Shown here: positions 51,001-63,143 of the stretch, in pieces
Numbering within the stretch: position 1 is the stretch's first letter
Layout: each line of letters opens with the position of its first letter
Assembly (NCBI GenBank): GCA_003254885.1
Contig: QANT01008595.1
Span: forward strand, 47,903 to 111,902
From: Purshia tridentata
Taxonomy: Eukaryota > Streptophyta > Magnoliopsida > Rosales > Rosaceae
Direction of reading: 5' to 3'
DNA: 64,000 nucleotides
Notes under the pieces: generated by a model
The model's input: only the letters and a program-made list of their open reading frames with translations
What the model was told of the DNA's origin: nothing
Databases searched by the model: none
Program-made: the position numbers and the translations under genes

Positions 51001-54000
51001 AAAGCTTGTATGCAATGCATCGATTAAGATTTATTTTTTCGGGTCTTGCGGTGTGAAATGCTCTCTCTCTCTCTGGGTGTGTTCACATGTGCAAGCTTGC
51101 ACACGCAACACACCTACGACTGCCTGCTCATTTTGAACATGTGCCTTATAAAAATAATTATTCAAATTTTTGTATCCATGTCTTACTTACTTGATCACTA
51201 CTGCAGGGATCTCTCGCACATAGTTCTCGTCCACTACCGGGAAGTAAAGGTTATGTTTTATCCTATCATTTCATTTGTATATTACCATTTTCAAATCTCC
51301 ATTTGGATTGAAAATATCATAGGAATTATTCTTATGCCAATCCATTGTATTACTAATCCTAATTCCATGATTTGTAATTTTTTAGTGTGAACCCCTTGAC
51401 TGATAGAAAATAGATGAAGGGAAGAGAAAAGTGTGAGGATACATTAATAAAAAGGAGTCAAGTAACTTTTCATTTTTTTTCTTTGAAATTTTGAAGTGGT
51501 TGGTTCTTCCTCTACAATATGGGGTGATTTTATGGAAATTGAATTGTGTGTGTGTCTATATGTATCTATATACAGGATTAGTAAATTTCAAAGGATTTTA
51601 TCATTTGAACCACTAAAAAATTTGTTCAACCGATTATCTCTGGCTGACTAATTCAAGGTGCAGCTCTACCGACTCCATTGTAAAGAAAATTTAGTTGTCA
51701 ATGATCAGAAACTTGATTTGTGAATAATCTTTGAATTTTTAAAGTAGATATTAGATGTGGCAAGGCCAACGCCCTGAATTCAACAATTATACTCTGCTAA
51801 GTGCATGAGCTTGATGATGAGTGTGAATATCTTATTCATGGATTCAGTTCTTATGGCTCATGCTATCTGGTGTTTGACAATAGGGTTCATGTTCATTTCT
51901 TGTTGTCATTTTTGTGATACAGGCCTTCATGACATTACAAATTAATTTAAATATAGGAGCTTCATAATTAACTTATCATGTTAACTTTTTACTTTCCTTA
52001 TGGATATCCATGTTCTGTGTATTCACATTTGTTTTTATAACTTGATCAGGGCAATAGGACAAATTTTAATCATATTAAAGAGACTGAAGAAGCTTTTCCT
52101 TATTCCCACAAAACTGAAGAAACTGCACCTAATTCTGAGATGGACAATTCTGTTTCTTCTAGTTTCAATCCAAATAATTTTCAAATACGAACAGCTACAC
52201 CCAATTCTGAGATAGAAAATTCTGTTTCTTCTAGTTTCAATCCAAATAATTTCCAAATGCGTTCACAAGCTACAGACACAACAAGCTTGAATAGTGCTCA
52301 GGCATCAGAATATGAAGATGCTGAATCAGGTGTTTTGCATTTGGCAATTCCTTTTGAATAGTTTGTCATCAATTTCTTTTCTTTTATAAATATATTGGGA
52401 AGATTTGTTACACTAAACTCTTTGATTGCTCCCCTTGATTATCATTTTCCAGCTTTATCTTCTATTTTTCTTGGATTTATCATTATTCTGACTTAACAAG
52501 ATATATGATTCAGCGTATAATCACCAAGCAAGTTCTCGGTTCCACCCTTTTCTTGAATTACAACAGCCTATGGCTGATAAGATCAATGCGGGATTCTCTG
52601 ATGCGTTCTATCCCATGTCGTTTTCAAGTAAACTTGTTTCCTTATATTTTTCTAAATCTATGTTGTCTTTCTCAGTACATGAGTGCTTTTAAATAGATAA
52701 TATTTGTTGAATTATGTGGCATACCAACCTCATGGTAAAATTATTGGTAACAGATGATTATCAAGAAAAATTGTCGGCCATTCCTGGGGTGGATTTTAGC
52801 TCACTTACTCAAGCATATAAGAGTGAAGATGGTAATGATGCTGGAGTGACCTATGAGCCCAGGAAAAATCTTGACTTCCCATTATGGGAGAAGGCCTTGG
52901 AAAATAGTGCTACTGGCATTCAATCTTTGCCTTTTCAGCCATCATTTTCAGCAACAAGTTCTGATGCAATGGGAATCATCTCTAAGCAAGAAAATGAGAC
53001 AGCCCACCTTTTCGCAGACAGTGTTGATAAAAAGCTGGTGTATGGGAGTAAACCAAAGGTCCAACAAGTTTGGCAGGTAAAGAGCAGTTTATATTACACA
53101 TTTAGTGCTGCTGGCATCAAATATGTTAATTCTAGGGCCATGAAATTACAAAATCTTGTGTGATAATTTTCAAGATGCTAGATACTTATGGGAATCTGGT
53201 GTTCCATTTACAAGTGGATTCTGGGGGATCATGGATGTAGTATGGTTATGGAATCTGGTGTATATGACTTCCCCACAAAATATGTTTTTCCCAACAGTAG
53301 TTACGTAATCTTAGAATTCAGTTACAGTGACAATTTTAAAAGTCATGGAAGCTAGTTATACTGAATCTGGTTATGGGTAATCTAATTTTTCAAACTGTCA
53401 AACCTAAGCAACGAGTTCAACAAATATATATATATATATTTTCCAACTGTTTCCAATGGTTCTAACTTCTAACAATTTTTGAGATATTAGTTGCATTTGT
53501 TTTTCTTAAACTGTTTCTGATATTGCTGGATTCTAGAACATGTTATGATAAAATTTATTTTGATGAAAATGATCAAAGTAATTTATGTATGGATAAGTTT
53601 GGGGACTTTGATGGTACTTCTGCATAAATTATCACCATATATAGGTTATCTGGTCATCCTTTCCGTTTGTAAGTCATTTAATCATGCGTGGCTCTACATA
53701 GTTGAAGTCTTCAACATGCCCATCTTTTGAATTGGAAAACTTTTTGGTGGTGCTTATTGTTGCCGTTGATAATTTATATAAATTACATATTTTTTTACTG
53801 GAATTTAAATAGTTTAATTACTAATTTATATGAATTTCCTATAATTTTCCATTAAGCATACTCAGAATACCATGGTTTAGGGGAGTGTTATTTGGGTTCC
53901 TCTACATCACTCCAGCACTCCTGCTGGAGGTTTATTTGCGCTCCCATTTATGGGTTGTTTTTTTATCTTCATATTAATCTATTTGTGTTCACGATTTTGT

Positions 54001-57000
54001 TTGACTTGCCAGCAGACTGCAGAAGGCAACTCGTCATGCTCATCCAACTGGCCTATGGATCGGAACTTGCATTCAAATACAGGATATGATGTCACTACTA
54101 GGGTCCATGAAGGAAACGATGCTGCTGATTTACTCAATTCTCTGGGGCCTTACCATATGGATTCTGACAAACAAAATAATTATTTTTTGCAAAATGACCT
54201 TCAAATACAGCTTGCAAACACTGAGCATGAATATTATCCAAAGTCCATTTCAAAGAGAAATGAGACTATTGAGGCAAAATCCCATCACACTTCTGCTATG
54301 AAGCCTTTGTTGGATGGCTCATACACTGAAGGTTTGAAGAAGCTTGACAGTTTCAACCGATGGATGAGTAAAGAACTTGGAGACGTGGATGAGCTACAAA
54401 TGCAGTCCAGTTCTGGGGCCTACTGGGATACTGTTGAAAGTGAGAATGGAGTTGATGAGTCCAGTGTTCCCCTGCAAGTACGCTTGGATAGCTACATGCT
54501 CGGGCCTTCTCTTTCCCAGGACCAGCTCTTTAGCATTATTGATTTCTCACCAAACTGGGCATATGAAAACTCCAAAATCAAGGTATCTATTATTTATCTT
54601 CTATATGCCCTGCTATTATATCATCTAAATCTTTGAATGGTTATCTGATCTCGGGAAACAATGGAGTGATTTAAAGAGTGTTGTACTTTAAGTCAGATTT
54701 ATATTCTTGTTTCTCAAGTACTGTGACATTTTCTCATGTATTCCTCATTTTATACAGGTTTTGATCACAGGAAGATTCTTGAAGAGTCAACAAGCCGAAA
54801 GTTGTAAGTGGTCATGTATGTTTGGGGAAGTTGAAGTTCCTGCGGAGCTTATAGCAGATGGGGTTCTTCGTTGTTATACACCTGCACATAAGCCTGGGAG
54901 GGTTCCTTTCTATGTGACATGTTCCAATAGACTAGCGTGTAGTGAAGTGAGGGAATTTGAATACCGAGTCACCCAAGTTCAAGATGTTGATGCTAAAGAT
55001 GATTACAGTGGCTGCACAAATGAAATACTTAATATGCGCTTTGGAAAATTATTGTCTCTAAGCGCTACTTCTTCAAATGTTGATCCCTGCAGTGTAGCAG
55101 AGAATTCTGAGTTGAGCAGTAAAATTGGTTCATTGCTGAAAAATGACAATGATGAATGGGACAGGATGCTAAAACTTACATCAGACGAGGACTTCTCCAT
55201 GGAGAGAGTAGAGGAACAGTTGCTTCAACAGCTACTTAAAGAGAAGTTGCATTTATGGCTCTTGCAGAAGCTGGCTGTTGGTGGAAAGGGCCCTAGTGTA
55301 CTAGATGAGGGTGGCCAAGGTGTGTTACATTTTGGAGCTGCTCTTGGCTATGATTGGGTCTTACTACCCACAATAACTGCTGGAGTCAGCGTCAATTTCC
55401 GTGATGTGAATGGATGGACCGCACTTCATTGGGCAGCTTTTTGTGGCAGGTGAGCACCTAAAAAAAATTCTTTCTTGTTTTTGATGTTTAGTTGTGGTGT
55501 GTACTCATTTCTGTATTTTTCTCTATTATCCTTCTTCCAGCATGCATGACAAAATTTCATAGCCTACTGCTTTACAATAAACTGTAACATCTTTTTGATA
55601 AATAAACTGTAACAGTTTACTACATGCATGACAAAATTTCATAGCCTACTGCTTTACAATAAACTGTTACATCTTTTTGATAAATAAACTGTAACAGTTT
55701 ACTGACTTAAAAAAAGAAAAAGATTAATGAGTGAAAAAGAAAAGAAAAAGAAAGAACATGTAAAGCTATTGTAGGAAGAAGAGGCCCAATGAGGCTATTA
55801 AAAGTATAGTAAACTATGCAGTAAATACCCCAAGGGAGAAGAGGGGAAGGTTTTTTCAGAAGAAAACTATCCTTTTTCATGAAAGCCTTAGCCATAGATC
55901 AAGAGAATGCATTAATTTGTATCTGGTTCCAATCGTTATTCCATAATTGCTCTAATAGGGCAGCTCTCAGAATCTTTCATTAGATCTTCATTCTTGTTTA
56001 GTTTTGTCTAATTTTCTCCTTTTTTGTTTCTTTTCTTTTAAAAATAATATCAGAGAGCGCACAGTTGTTTCTCTCATCTCTCTTGGCGCAGCTCCCGGAG
56101 CATTAACAGACCCAAGTACCAAATCTCCTACAGGAAAAACACCTGCGGACCTAGCATCTGCACAGGGACACAAAGGAATTGCTGGCTATCTTGCAGAATC
56201 TGCTTTGAGTGCCCACCTTTCATCTCTTAATTTGGATATCAAGGAAGGCAATTCTGCAGAGATTTCGGGAGCAACAGCAGTACAGACGGTTTCAGAACGA
56301 ATTGCATCTCCTATCAGGGATGGGGACTTAACAGATGGGATATCCCTGAGGGATTCTTTAACAGCTGTCTGTAATGCTACCCAAGCTGCTGCTCGTATTC
56401 ATCAAGTGTTCAGGGTACAATCTTTCCAAAGGAAGCAGTTGAAAGAGTATGGTGGCGATAAATTTGGAATTTCAGATGAACGTGCACTATCACTTATTGC
56501 AGTTAAGTCACAGAAGCCAGGGAAACGTGATGAGCATGTGGATGCTGCTGCAGTACGAATACAAAATAAGTTCCGTAGTTGGAAGGGTAGAAAAGAATTT
56601 TTGATAATCCGGCAAAGGATTGTCAAAATTCAGGTACATTTTCATGATTCTCTCGTTAATAAGATTTTTGCTGCTGTTCCATTTTTCAGGCATTTTATCT
56701 TCCCTAAATTTTTCCGTAAGCATTGTTCCTTACTCAAACCCTTTCTTCAATTTTAACTTCCACCTTGCTTGATAAAGGCCCATGTCAGAGGCCACCAGGT
56801 GAGGAAAAGCTTTAGAAAGATAGTCTGGTCCGTAGGAATTGTAGAGAAGGTTATTTTGCGTTGGAGACGAAAAGGAAGTGGTTTGCGTGGGTTCAAGCCA
56901 GAACAACTTACTGAGGGACCCAGCATGCAAGTTTCATCCTCAAAGGATGATGACGATGATATACTGAAAGAAGGAAGGAAGCAAACTGAGGAAAGGTTGC

Positions 57001-57990
57001 AAAAGGCGCTTGCTAGGGTGAAGTCCATGGTTCAATATCCTGAAGCAAGAGATCAATACCGTCGTCTGCTAAATGTTGTTACTGAGATTCAGGAAACCAA
57101 GGTAAAGAAGAGCCTCTTCTCTTCCCTGCTCTTAGGCGTATAAAACATTTATTTTTGAGCTGGTGGTTTGTGTCCTTGGAAACGTGATACACTGATGGGT
57201 ACGGATAAACACTTTTAGGTAGTGTTAGTTTCACGATTTCCATTGTGAGGGAATGAGAGGCGTGCTCATTCCAGTGCTTGGAAATGGCATTATCAGGAAG
57301 GGGGTAGTTGTTATCACTTATTGTAACGTTAAAAATAGGGAATGAGAGTGAGAAACTCACCTTGTCCTTTGGAAATGCAAAACCCCAATTTTGTGGGTTT
57401 TGGATATTCATGGGAATGGGATACACACCCTTCCTTTCTCATGCTTGCACTTACCCAACATAGAAAAAAAATCTTACCTGTTCCAGAGTGATAGTTAATA
57501 TAAGGCCATTAGGCATAGCTTAGCATTTTCCCATGGCTTTACTTCTGCTTGGTTCTCATTCATAGAGTGGACGACCCAATGTGAATGTTTTATGTTGAGT
57601 TATAACCAAAGAATATATAATTAGAATGTCTTAATGACCACTGTTTTTTATTTTTTATTTATATATGTAAGGGAATGATGAAGCTATAAATAAATGAAAT
57701 ATATACATGTCTTTTTATAATATTTAGTTATAATACTTTGCTCCCTTATTTTTATAACGCAAAAACTCAATACAATTGTGCAACTGTAAATATGCAGTTG
57801 ACATCAGGCTTAGGATATTTTACTTAATTGGTCTGGTTTAATGAACTCTCTGATTTCACTGGCGTTGCAGGTGGTGTATGATAGTGTTCTGAATAGTGCA
57901 GAAGGGAGTGCTGATATTGATGATGACCTCATAGATATTGAAGCATTGTTGGATGAAGACATTTTCATGCCTACAGCAGCTTCAGAGTGA
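48019..57990 (+). CDS. CAMTA: Calmodulin-binding transcription activator (CAMTA), 13 exons, 1135 aa
   Basis: CAMTAs are calcium/calmodulin-responsive nuclear transcription factors acting in cold, wounding and salicylate-related immunity. Exons: 48019-48058, 49254-49373, 50308-50423, 50894-50982, 51207-51249, 52050-52329, 52514-52627, 52754-53076, 54016-54582, 54758-55449, 56054-56633, 56778-57101, 57871-57990. Phases close to 1136 codons. The protein starts MAETKRYGLGNQL. The CG-1 domain (about 15-145) has RWLRPAEICEIL and FRKDGHNWRKKKDGKTVKEA. A TIG domain follows (about 550-650, opening near VLITGRFL). Ankyrin repeats lie at about 720-830 (WTALHWAAFCGRERTV, GKTPADLA). IQ motifs fall near 905, 967 and 987 (AARIHQVFRVQSF, AAVRIQNKFRSWKGRKEF, VKIQAHVRGHQVRKSF), with a calmodulin-binding segment WSVGIVEKVILRWRRKGSGL. 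The presence of TIG and the CG-1 sequence place it with CAMTA1-3. Exon 6 holds a 24-residue in-frame duplication. Exon 9 has a CAGCAG acceptor. A broken second copy lies downstream. Confidence 0.96.
52131..52274 (+). repeat. In-frame tandem duplication within CAMTA exon 6 (72-bp unit)
   Basis: Two adjacent 72-base units starting at 52131 and 52203 encode NSEMDNSVSSSFNPNNFQ and NSEIENSVSSSFNPNNFQ, each followed by a short diverged linker. They lie just after the CG-1 domain in a poorly conserved linker, so the frame and domains are preserved. Confidence 0.92.
55541..55704. repeat. Near-perfect tandem duplication (82 bp) in a CAMTA intron
   Basis: Units at 55541-55622 and 55623-55704 start catgcatgacaaaatttc and differ at about one internal base (aactgtaaca against aactgttaca). 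Within each unit, aataaactgtaaca recurs, so the unit is itself partly repetitive. It lies in the intron after the ankyrin exon. The high identity implies a recent event. Confidence 0.95.
57200..57475. mobile_element. Possible non-autonomous DNA element in the last CAMTA intron
   Basis: A GC-richer stretch from about 57205 to 57475 contains several 'ggaatg' and 'cattcc' motifs in both orientations and interrupts an otherwise AT-rich intron. This pattern resembles short foldback or hAT-type elements of plants. I could not define terminal inverted repeats or a target duplication. Confidence 0.25.
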
Positions 57991-58700
57991 CCTCTGGTTC
58001 ACCCTATTCTCTTGTAAATTCCGTTGTGCAATGTTCTTTTTGGTATGACATCAGTTGACTAGATCAGTTTTACTAGATTAGTATCAGTACATGCATTGAC
58101 ATTTAAGAAAAATTCTCGTGTAATATACCTGCCAATTATTTTAACCATCTGTTTGAAAGCATGTTGGCGTAATGCTGTTGTATGTACGTGTTCAAAAAAA
58201 GGGGTGCTTAAAGAGCTTCTTGCACTTTTTGATAGAGCTCCTCCAACCCCATCTCACCAAAACATGTCTTTTTGGTCAAGTATTGTTCTTTCAGATTGAG
58301 TGCAATTAAAGTTTTCATAATGGTCTCCTCTTTTTTGGAGTATGGCAAGGAACTTTTGGGGAGAGCAAGCAGCACTGCTTTGACCAAAGTTTTGTTGTAT
58401 TTAGAGTGTCGATTTTTGGACCCAAAAATTTTATTTTAGCTCCAGCATTTGAATGAAAATACAATTTTCAATTCTTCCCTGATGCTATTTGACCATAAAG
58501 GACATAATTCAATAAAAATAAATAAAACAACTCACTTAAAAAAATGACATTTGGTATTTTCTAAACAGTGAAATTCCAGAGCTGAACACGTACGTAGGAT
58601 TGGGCGCTATACTTAAAAAGAAAAACAAATGATGGCGTAACTAAATAATAGTCATCAACAATGTTTCAAATTAGGTAAATAGTCATTTTGGTCCTTAAAC
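57991..58700. other. CAMTA 3' flank
   Basis: This holds the 3' untranslated region and downstream sequence. No gene was seen. A short frame at 58096-58299 lacks any motif. Confidence 0.6.
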
Positions 58701-58720
58701 TATTACACTTATATTGGTTT

Positions 58721-59010
58721 AACCTTTTTCGTCTTAGAGGAGTCAAAATCACCCATGATGAAAGATATATTGTAGGGATCTAGGTAGATTTGTATCGTAT
58801 TTTCCCAATGACTAAAATAGAACCATCAAGCAAATCTTTGATGAACACACTCTCATGGATGGTCATAGTAGGGAGGGAAGACTTAACCTCTTTCGTCTTA
58901 GATAAGTCAGAATCACCTATGATGAAAGATATTTTGTAGGGATCTAAGTAGATAGATATGTAGATATATAGGTATGTAGATGTGTAGGTATGTAGGTATG
59001 TAGAAGTAAA
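58721..59010. repeat. Tandem duplication followed by GTAT-type microsatellite
   Basis: Blocks starting at 58721 and 58885 (period about 164) share aacctttttcgtcttagagg-like and atgatgaaagatat segments and the motif tgtagggatcta. The second block runs into an imperfect GTAG/GTAT repeat at about 58950-59005, which probably grew from the 'taggtag' end of the unit. Confidence 0.85.
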
Positions 59011-59334
59011 TGACATTTTAGTTGGGAAAACAACGAATAACCAAAGAAATATGTGGAAGCAAACCTATACCATACTAAAATAAAACAAGAGTTTTGAGAT
59101 AATAATTTCTGAATAATATTTTTCTCTCTTAGAGAGGTATATATGAGTGAACATTACAAAATCTTATTGGGTTATAAAACATAATACAAACCCTATTGGG
59201 CTAAGATTACAGCTAATAATAAAACCCTTAATTACAAATTAACTCTTTTAACATTTTTTTCGTACTTCATTTGTTTAGTTATTTATATAAATATTTTCAT
59301 TGATTCACGTTGGCTCTTGGTGTTTTATTATTAT

Positions 59335-60110
59335 TTTTTTGTTACTTTAGTTTTACCCATAAAAATGACAGTTACTGGTAATTAATCACATTTATTTCTT
59401 CTTAATTTTTAACTTGCATACTTATATTGACGTCTGTGATATAATTGAATGCAGATTTAGCAAATACTCGTAGCAGCAGGAGATCGATGGCTACGCCCGG
59501 CTGAAATTTGTGAAATTCTTCAAAATCATGAAAGACTAATTATTAGTCAGAGATGCCAAAAAGTATTGACTTTTCACCTACGTACAGTAAGCATATAATG
59601 AGACTTAAGTCAATTTCAAAGAGAAATGAGCTTGTAATTGACAAATCGTGACTAACAAAGTTTAAATAGATGATTCCAAATTATTATACTTTTGTATTTT
59701 GTGAGGTTTGTTTATTTTTCATATGTATATGGATTTTTTTAAAAAAAATAAAGGGAATTGAATAAATATTATTTTATAAGATTTTGGATTAAAATTGAGG
59801 CTAACAATTTTAATGTTGACTTATTAAAAAGTGGGTCACGTTGTTTATCAATCTCCATGTTGGCTGTTTTGCGCAAGGGGGCCTTTATTTGGCTTTAAAG
59901 TTTAAACCAAACCCCACACAAAAGGCTATAATTCCAAAACGAATTGCATGTTCTGTTTAGGGATTGGGGATATTATATAATGGACGGGCTGTCCCTGAGG
60001 GAATTCCTTAGCTGATGTCTTCTTCAACTCAATTCAGGAGATTTGTGTTCTTGTTCGATTTTTACGTCATTTTATCTTCCACAAGTATTGTTCCTTACTC
60101 AAAACACATT
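59335..60110 (+). pseudogene. Shredded second CAMTA copy
   Basis: Pieces of the neighbouring CAMTA gene occur here in the same order and strand. 59335-59395 resembles intron 1 (near 48190-48240). 59451-59540 matches the start of exon 2, including the preceding gcag acceptor, and would encode DRWLRPAEICEILQNHE. 59590-59625 matches exon 9 (around 54236-54270, tcaaagagaaatgag). 59939-60008 matches exon 11 (around 56291-56362). 60065-60105 matches intron 11 (around 56690-56740, ttgttccttactcaaa). Most exons between are missing and stops are frequent. Because intron sequence is kept, it arose by tandem DNA duplication, not by retroposition. It cannot make a CAMTA protein. It ends about 80 bases before retroelement sequence begins. 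Confidence 0.85.
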
Positions 60111-60578
60111 CTGGAAAACACCAATAACACCATATTAGCTACTTTTTTCTTTTATATATACAAAAGAACTGGCAGTGACAACCACACCAACAGCCAACAC
60201 CCATCAATTCCAGGCATGTCATCATGAGTCCAAGTAAATACATCCCTGTATTTTTTGAGGGAAGCCTCCAGTTCATATTTGCAATTCAAAAGAGATCTCC
60301 TTCCCTATCCTGACTATTTTGGATAGATCTTCAGGGAACACACTTATAATATAATTTTGTTTCACAATTTCTGCTCCTATGCGAACCTCTTCTTGAGGAG
60401 CCTCAACCTTCTCGACTTTGGGAATTGCTATACGCTTTCCTTTATCCCTCTCTTGAACTCGTAGTGCATTTCCATAGCACTCTCGTGACTGTAGTTGATC
60501 TCCTCGAACTACTTCTACTCCAGCGGGTGTTGGGAATTTGATGTAGAAATTAATTAAGCTTGTAAACATAAAACACAC

Positions 60579-60960
60579 ATACCAGTATTCACCATACTCA
60601 AATCCATCACCAAGGCTTAAACCAATGATCTTCCTTGCACTTGCAGACCTTAAACACTTACCACCAGATGGGGAGCAGTTCTTTACGTGTGTTCTGTGTG
60701 CAAGGGGATCAAGGCTTTATATAGTATCTGTCCTACAGAGTCTGTCCCATTATTGGACTTTGTAGGAATGCCTTACAAGTCTAAAACTCCAGTTCACTCT
60801 CCTATAGAAATAAGGAATCCCTTTAGCCTAAGTAAACCATAACACCAGTCCTTATAGGCCTCCAGATATAAACCAAATAGAATTCCTAATCCTTCACTTA
60901 AAGCTGCATCATTTTCCTTATGTAACTATGAGACTAATAATGCATGGAGTAGTAATACGA
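60579..60960. other. Foreign segment inside the retroelement
   Basis: Between the protease end (…NALWAS) and the FPTPAG linker, which are normally a few tens of residues apart, about 380 bases have no similarity to the element in any frame. The piece begins around cataaaacacacatacc. A nested insertion, possibly an LTR fragment of another element (tttatatag-like core near 60718), is the simplest reading. Confidence 0.45.
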
Positions 60961-62654
60961 CTCCAACATTTGATAGCCCAGCAATATATCGAAGTACTAG
61001 CCCATAAGGCATTCATGTTAGGTCGCCCCAAGATCACATTATATGCAGTTGGTACATCGACAATTGTGAAATCTGCCATGATTGTTTGCATTCTTGGCTC
61101 TTGTCCGAGGGTTAGAGGCAAGGTTATCGTACCCATAGAATAGCTTTATCTCCTGCAAAACTTCGCAAAGTTGTAGCTGAAGGTTTTATCCTTTCCATGG
61201 GAACCTTCATTTTTTCCAGAGTCTCCCAATAGATAACATCTGCCAAACTCCTGAGATCTACAAATACCCTTCGTACAATCTTATTCGCAATCAAGGCTAT
61301 TATCCCCAATGCATCATTATGCAGAAAATGTAACCCCTGTAGGTCTTACTCTCCGAAGATCACATGCTCTAACTTCTGTTGTCGTATAGACATCAATTCC
61401 CATTCCTGTGGCTCAGTTCGAGCCTTCATCATATAATTTTCCTGCCATTTTCTGATTCTCCTCCATTACCTAGCCTACCATGGATGAAGTGGATTACTTC
61501 ACCTTCCGACCTCTGTTGGAGAAGGAGAGCTTACAATATTGCTGGTTGGTTCCTACGATTTCCTCGGGGTTGATCCACTATATATTGTCGAATTCGTACT
61601 CGGTGAATGAGCCCTTTGATCTGCTTTTTAAGTTCAAAATAGTCTTCAGTGTTGTGACCATAATGACGGTAAAACCTGCAATACTTGTCTCAAGGCCTCT
61701 TAGTTAGGTTGGTTGACATTTTCTTAGGCCTCAACAACATTTGACTATCGATGATCTCCATGATGATCTATTCTTGTGGTATGCGAAGAAGGGTATATGA
61801 GTCATCACGACTAACCAACCCTTTTGGGCGATTGTTTCCAATGCCTAAAAGGCCTCTTTTTTCACCCCGTTTTGATTCCTCCTCCGTTCTTTTTCTTTTA
61901 TCTTGTCCTCCAAACGTTGAGGTTTTATTGCTCGAACTCGCCACCTTTGTATTTGCTTTCTGGATCTTCAAATGATCATTTGCATTCATATGTTTCTCTG
62001 CTTGTTCTAAAAGTTCTTACACACTTGTTGGTTCATTTTTTCCCAAAGAGTAAGTAAATTGCATTGGTTGCAATCCATTCATCAACACTTGAATTGTGGA
62101 TTCCTTATGAACTCCTTCTAGTTCTAGAGCCTTAACATTGGAACTTTGAAGAAACATTCGCAAAGATTCATTTTCTCCTGCTTAATTGACATGAGGTGGC
62201 TTGAACCTTGCTTTGTTTTCTTACTTCTAATGAATTGAGCCTTGAAAGCCTCGACTAATTGATCAAAACTTGCTATGCTTCCAGGGTTAAGTTTACTAAA
62301 CCAAACTCGTACTCTTCCCTTCAAAGTTGTCACAAATGCACATCACATTATGGCATTGGGTACCAAGTAGAGCCTCATTTATGATTGGAAGGTCTCCAAA
62401 TGATCTTTTGGGTCACTGTCCATCATATAACTCCAAAGTTGTTAGTTTCAACCAGGCTGACATTAGGTATATGCCTGGATTTCCACCGCCAAAAGGCTTC
62501 TCCGATCGATGTCATATAACTGCAAATGTGGGTGATCCACAGAATCTACTTCGACATTTCCTTCCTCCTCTCGTCGTTGATTATGTGAAGGATCACTCCT
62601 CTCTATGACTATTTACCATCAATAAATTTATTCGTTCCTACAAACGGCGCCAAC

Positions 62655-63143
62655 TGATGTGGCTCGAGTTTCCGATCCAAAATGATGGTGGTTGCTTTGA
62701 ATTAAACTTGAATCTTCTCCTTATATGAACGACTACAAAATAACCCTAAAGACTCATTAGGATTTTTTCCTCAATGAGGCTTCGATGCTTAAGTCAGTTA
62801 AACTCATTTTCTGCATTTGATTATGGAGTTTTATTTAAAATAGTGCGTACCTCTCTTGGAGCCTTACTCCTTCTTTTATACCTTTAATTCACTAGTTATT
62901 TCCCCTTTTTTAGAGGGAAATTCATTCAGTTATTCACCCAAGTTTGAATTCAAAGTTTTATGCAGTAAAACCTAAATCAATCGTAAGGCTTCAACTGCTG
63001 AACCTCTAATTAACACAAGAATTTAAGGACTGATATTTAACCCAAGTGGTTTTGGGCCTCCTCTTTTAATATTAACTGAGTTTGGGCTTTACTTCAACTA
63101 GAGATCTTTGATTAATAGTATATTAGCTATTTATGGCCCATCA
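62655..63143 (-). repeat. Candidate LTR of the gypsy-type element (about 489 bp)
   Basis: It begins TGATG at 62655 and ends CATCA at 63143, a perfect 5-bp terminal inverted repeat of the TG..CA class. It sits immediately beside the primer-binding site. No second copy lies in the window, so the outer limit rests on the terminal motif alone. Confidence 0.6.

Larger units (their letters stand above)
60195..63143 (-). mobile_element. Truncated Ty3/gypsy-type LTR retrotransposon
   Basis: Reading on the minus strand: a candidate LTR (62655-63143) is followed by a tRNA-Asp-like primer-binding site TTGGCGCCGTTTG (about 62643-62655). Gag fragments come next (GRVRVWFSKLNPGSIASFDQ at 62124-62333, with the region upstream in other frames). 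Then come a 'YCRYHRHYGHNTEDYF'-like piece near 61600, a protease-like region (AYNVILGRPNMNAL near 61000-61070), and the linker that precedes reverse transcriptase (FPTPAGVEVVRGDQ, then DVFTWTHDDMPGID, near 60200-60545). Reverse transcriptase, integrase and the second LTR are absent. Frameshifts and stops throughout show it is inactive. Its cut end abuts the CAMTA relic. Confidence 0.82.
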
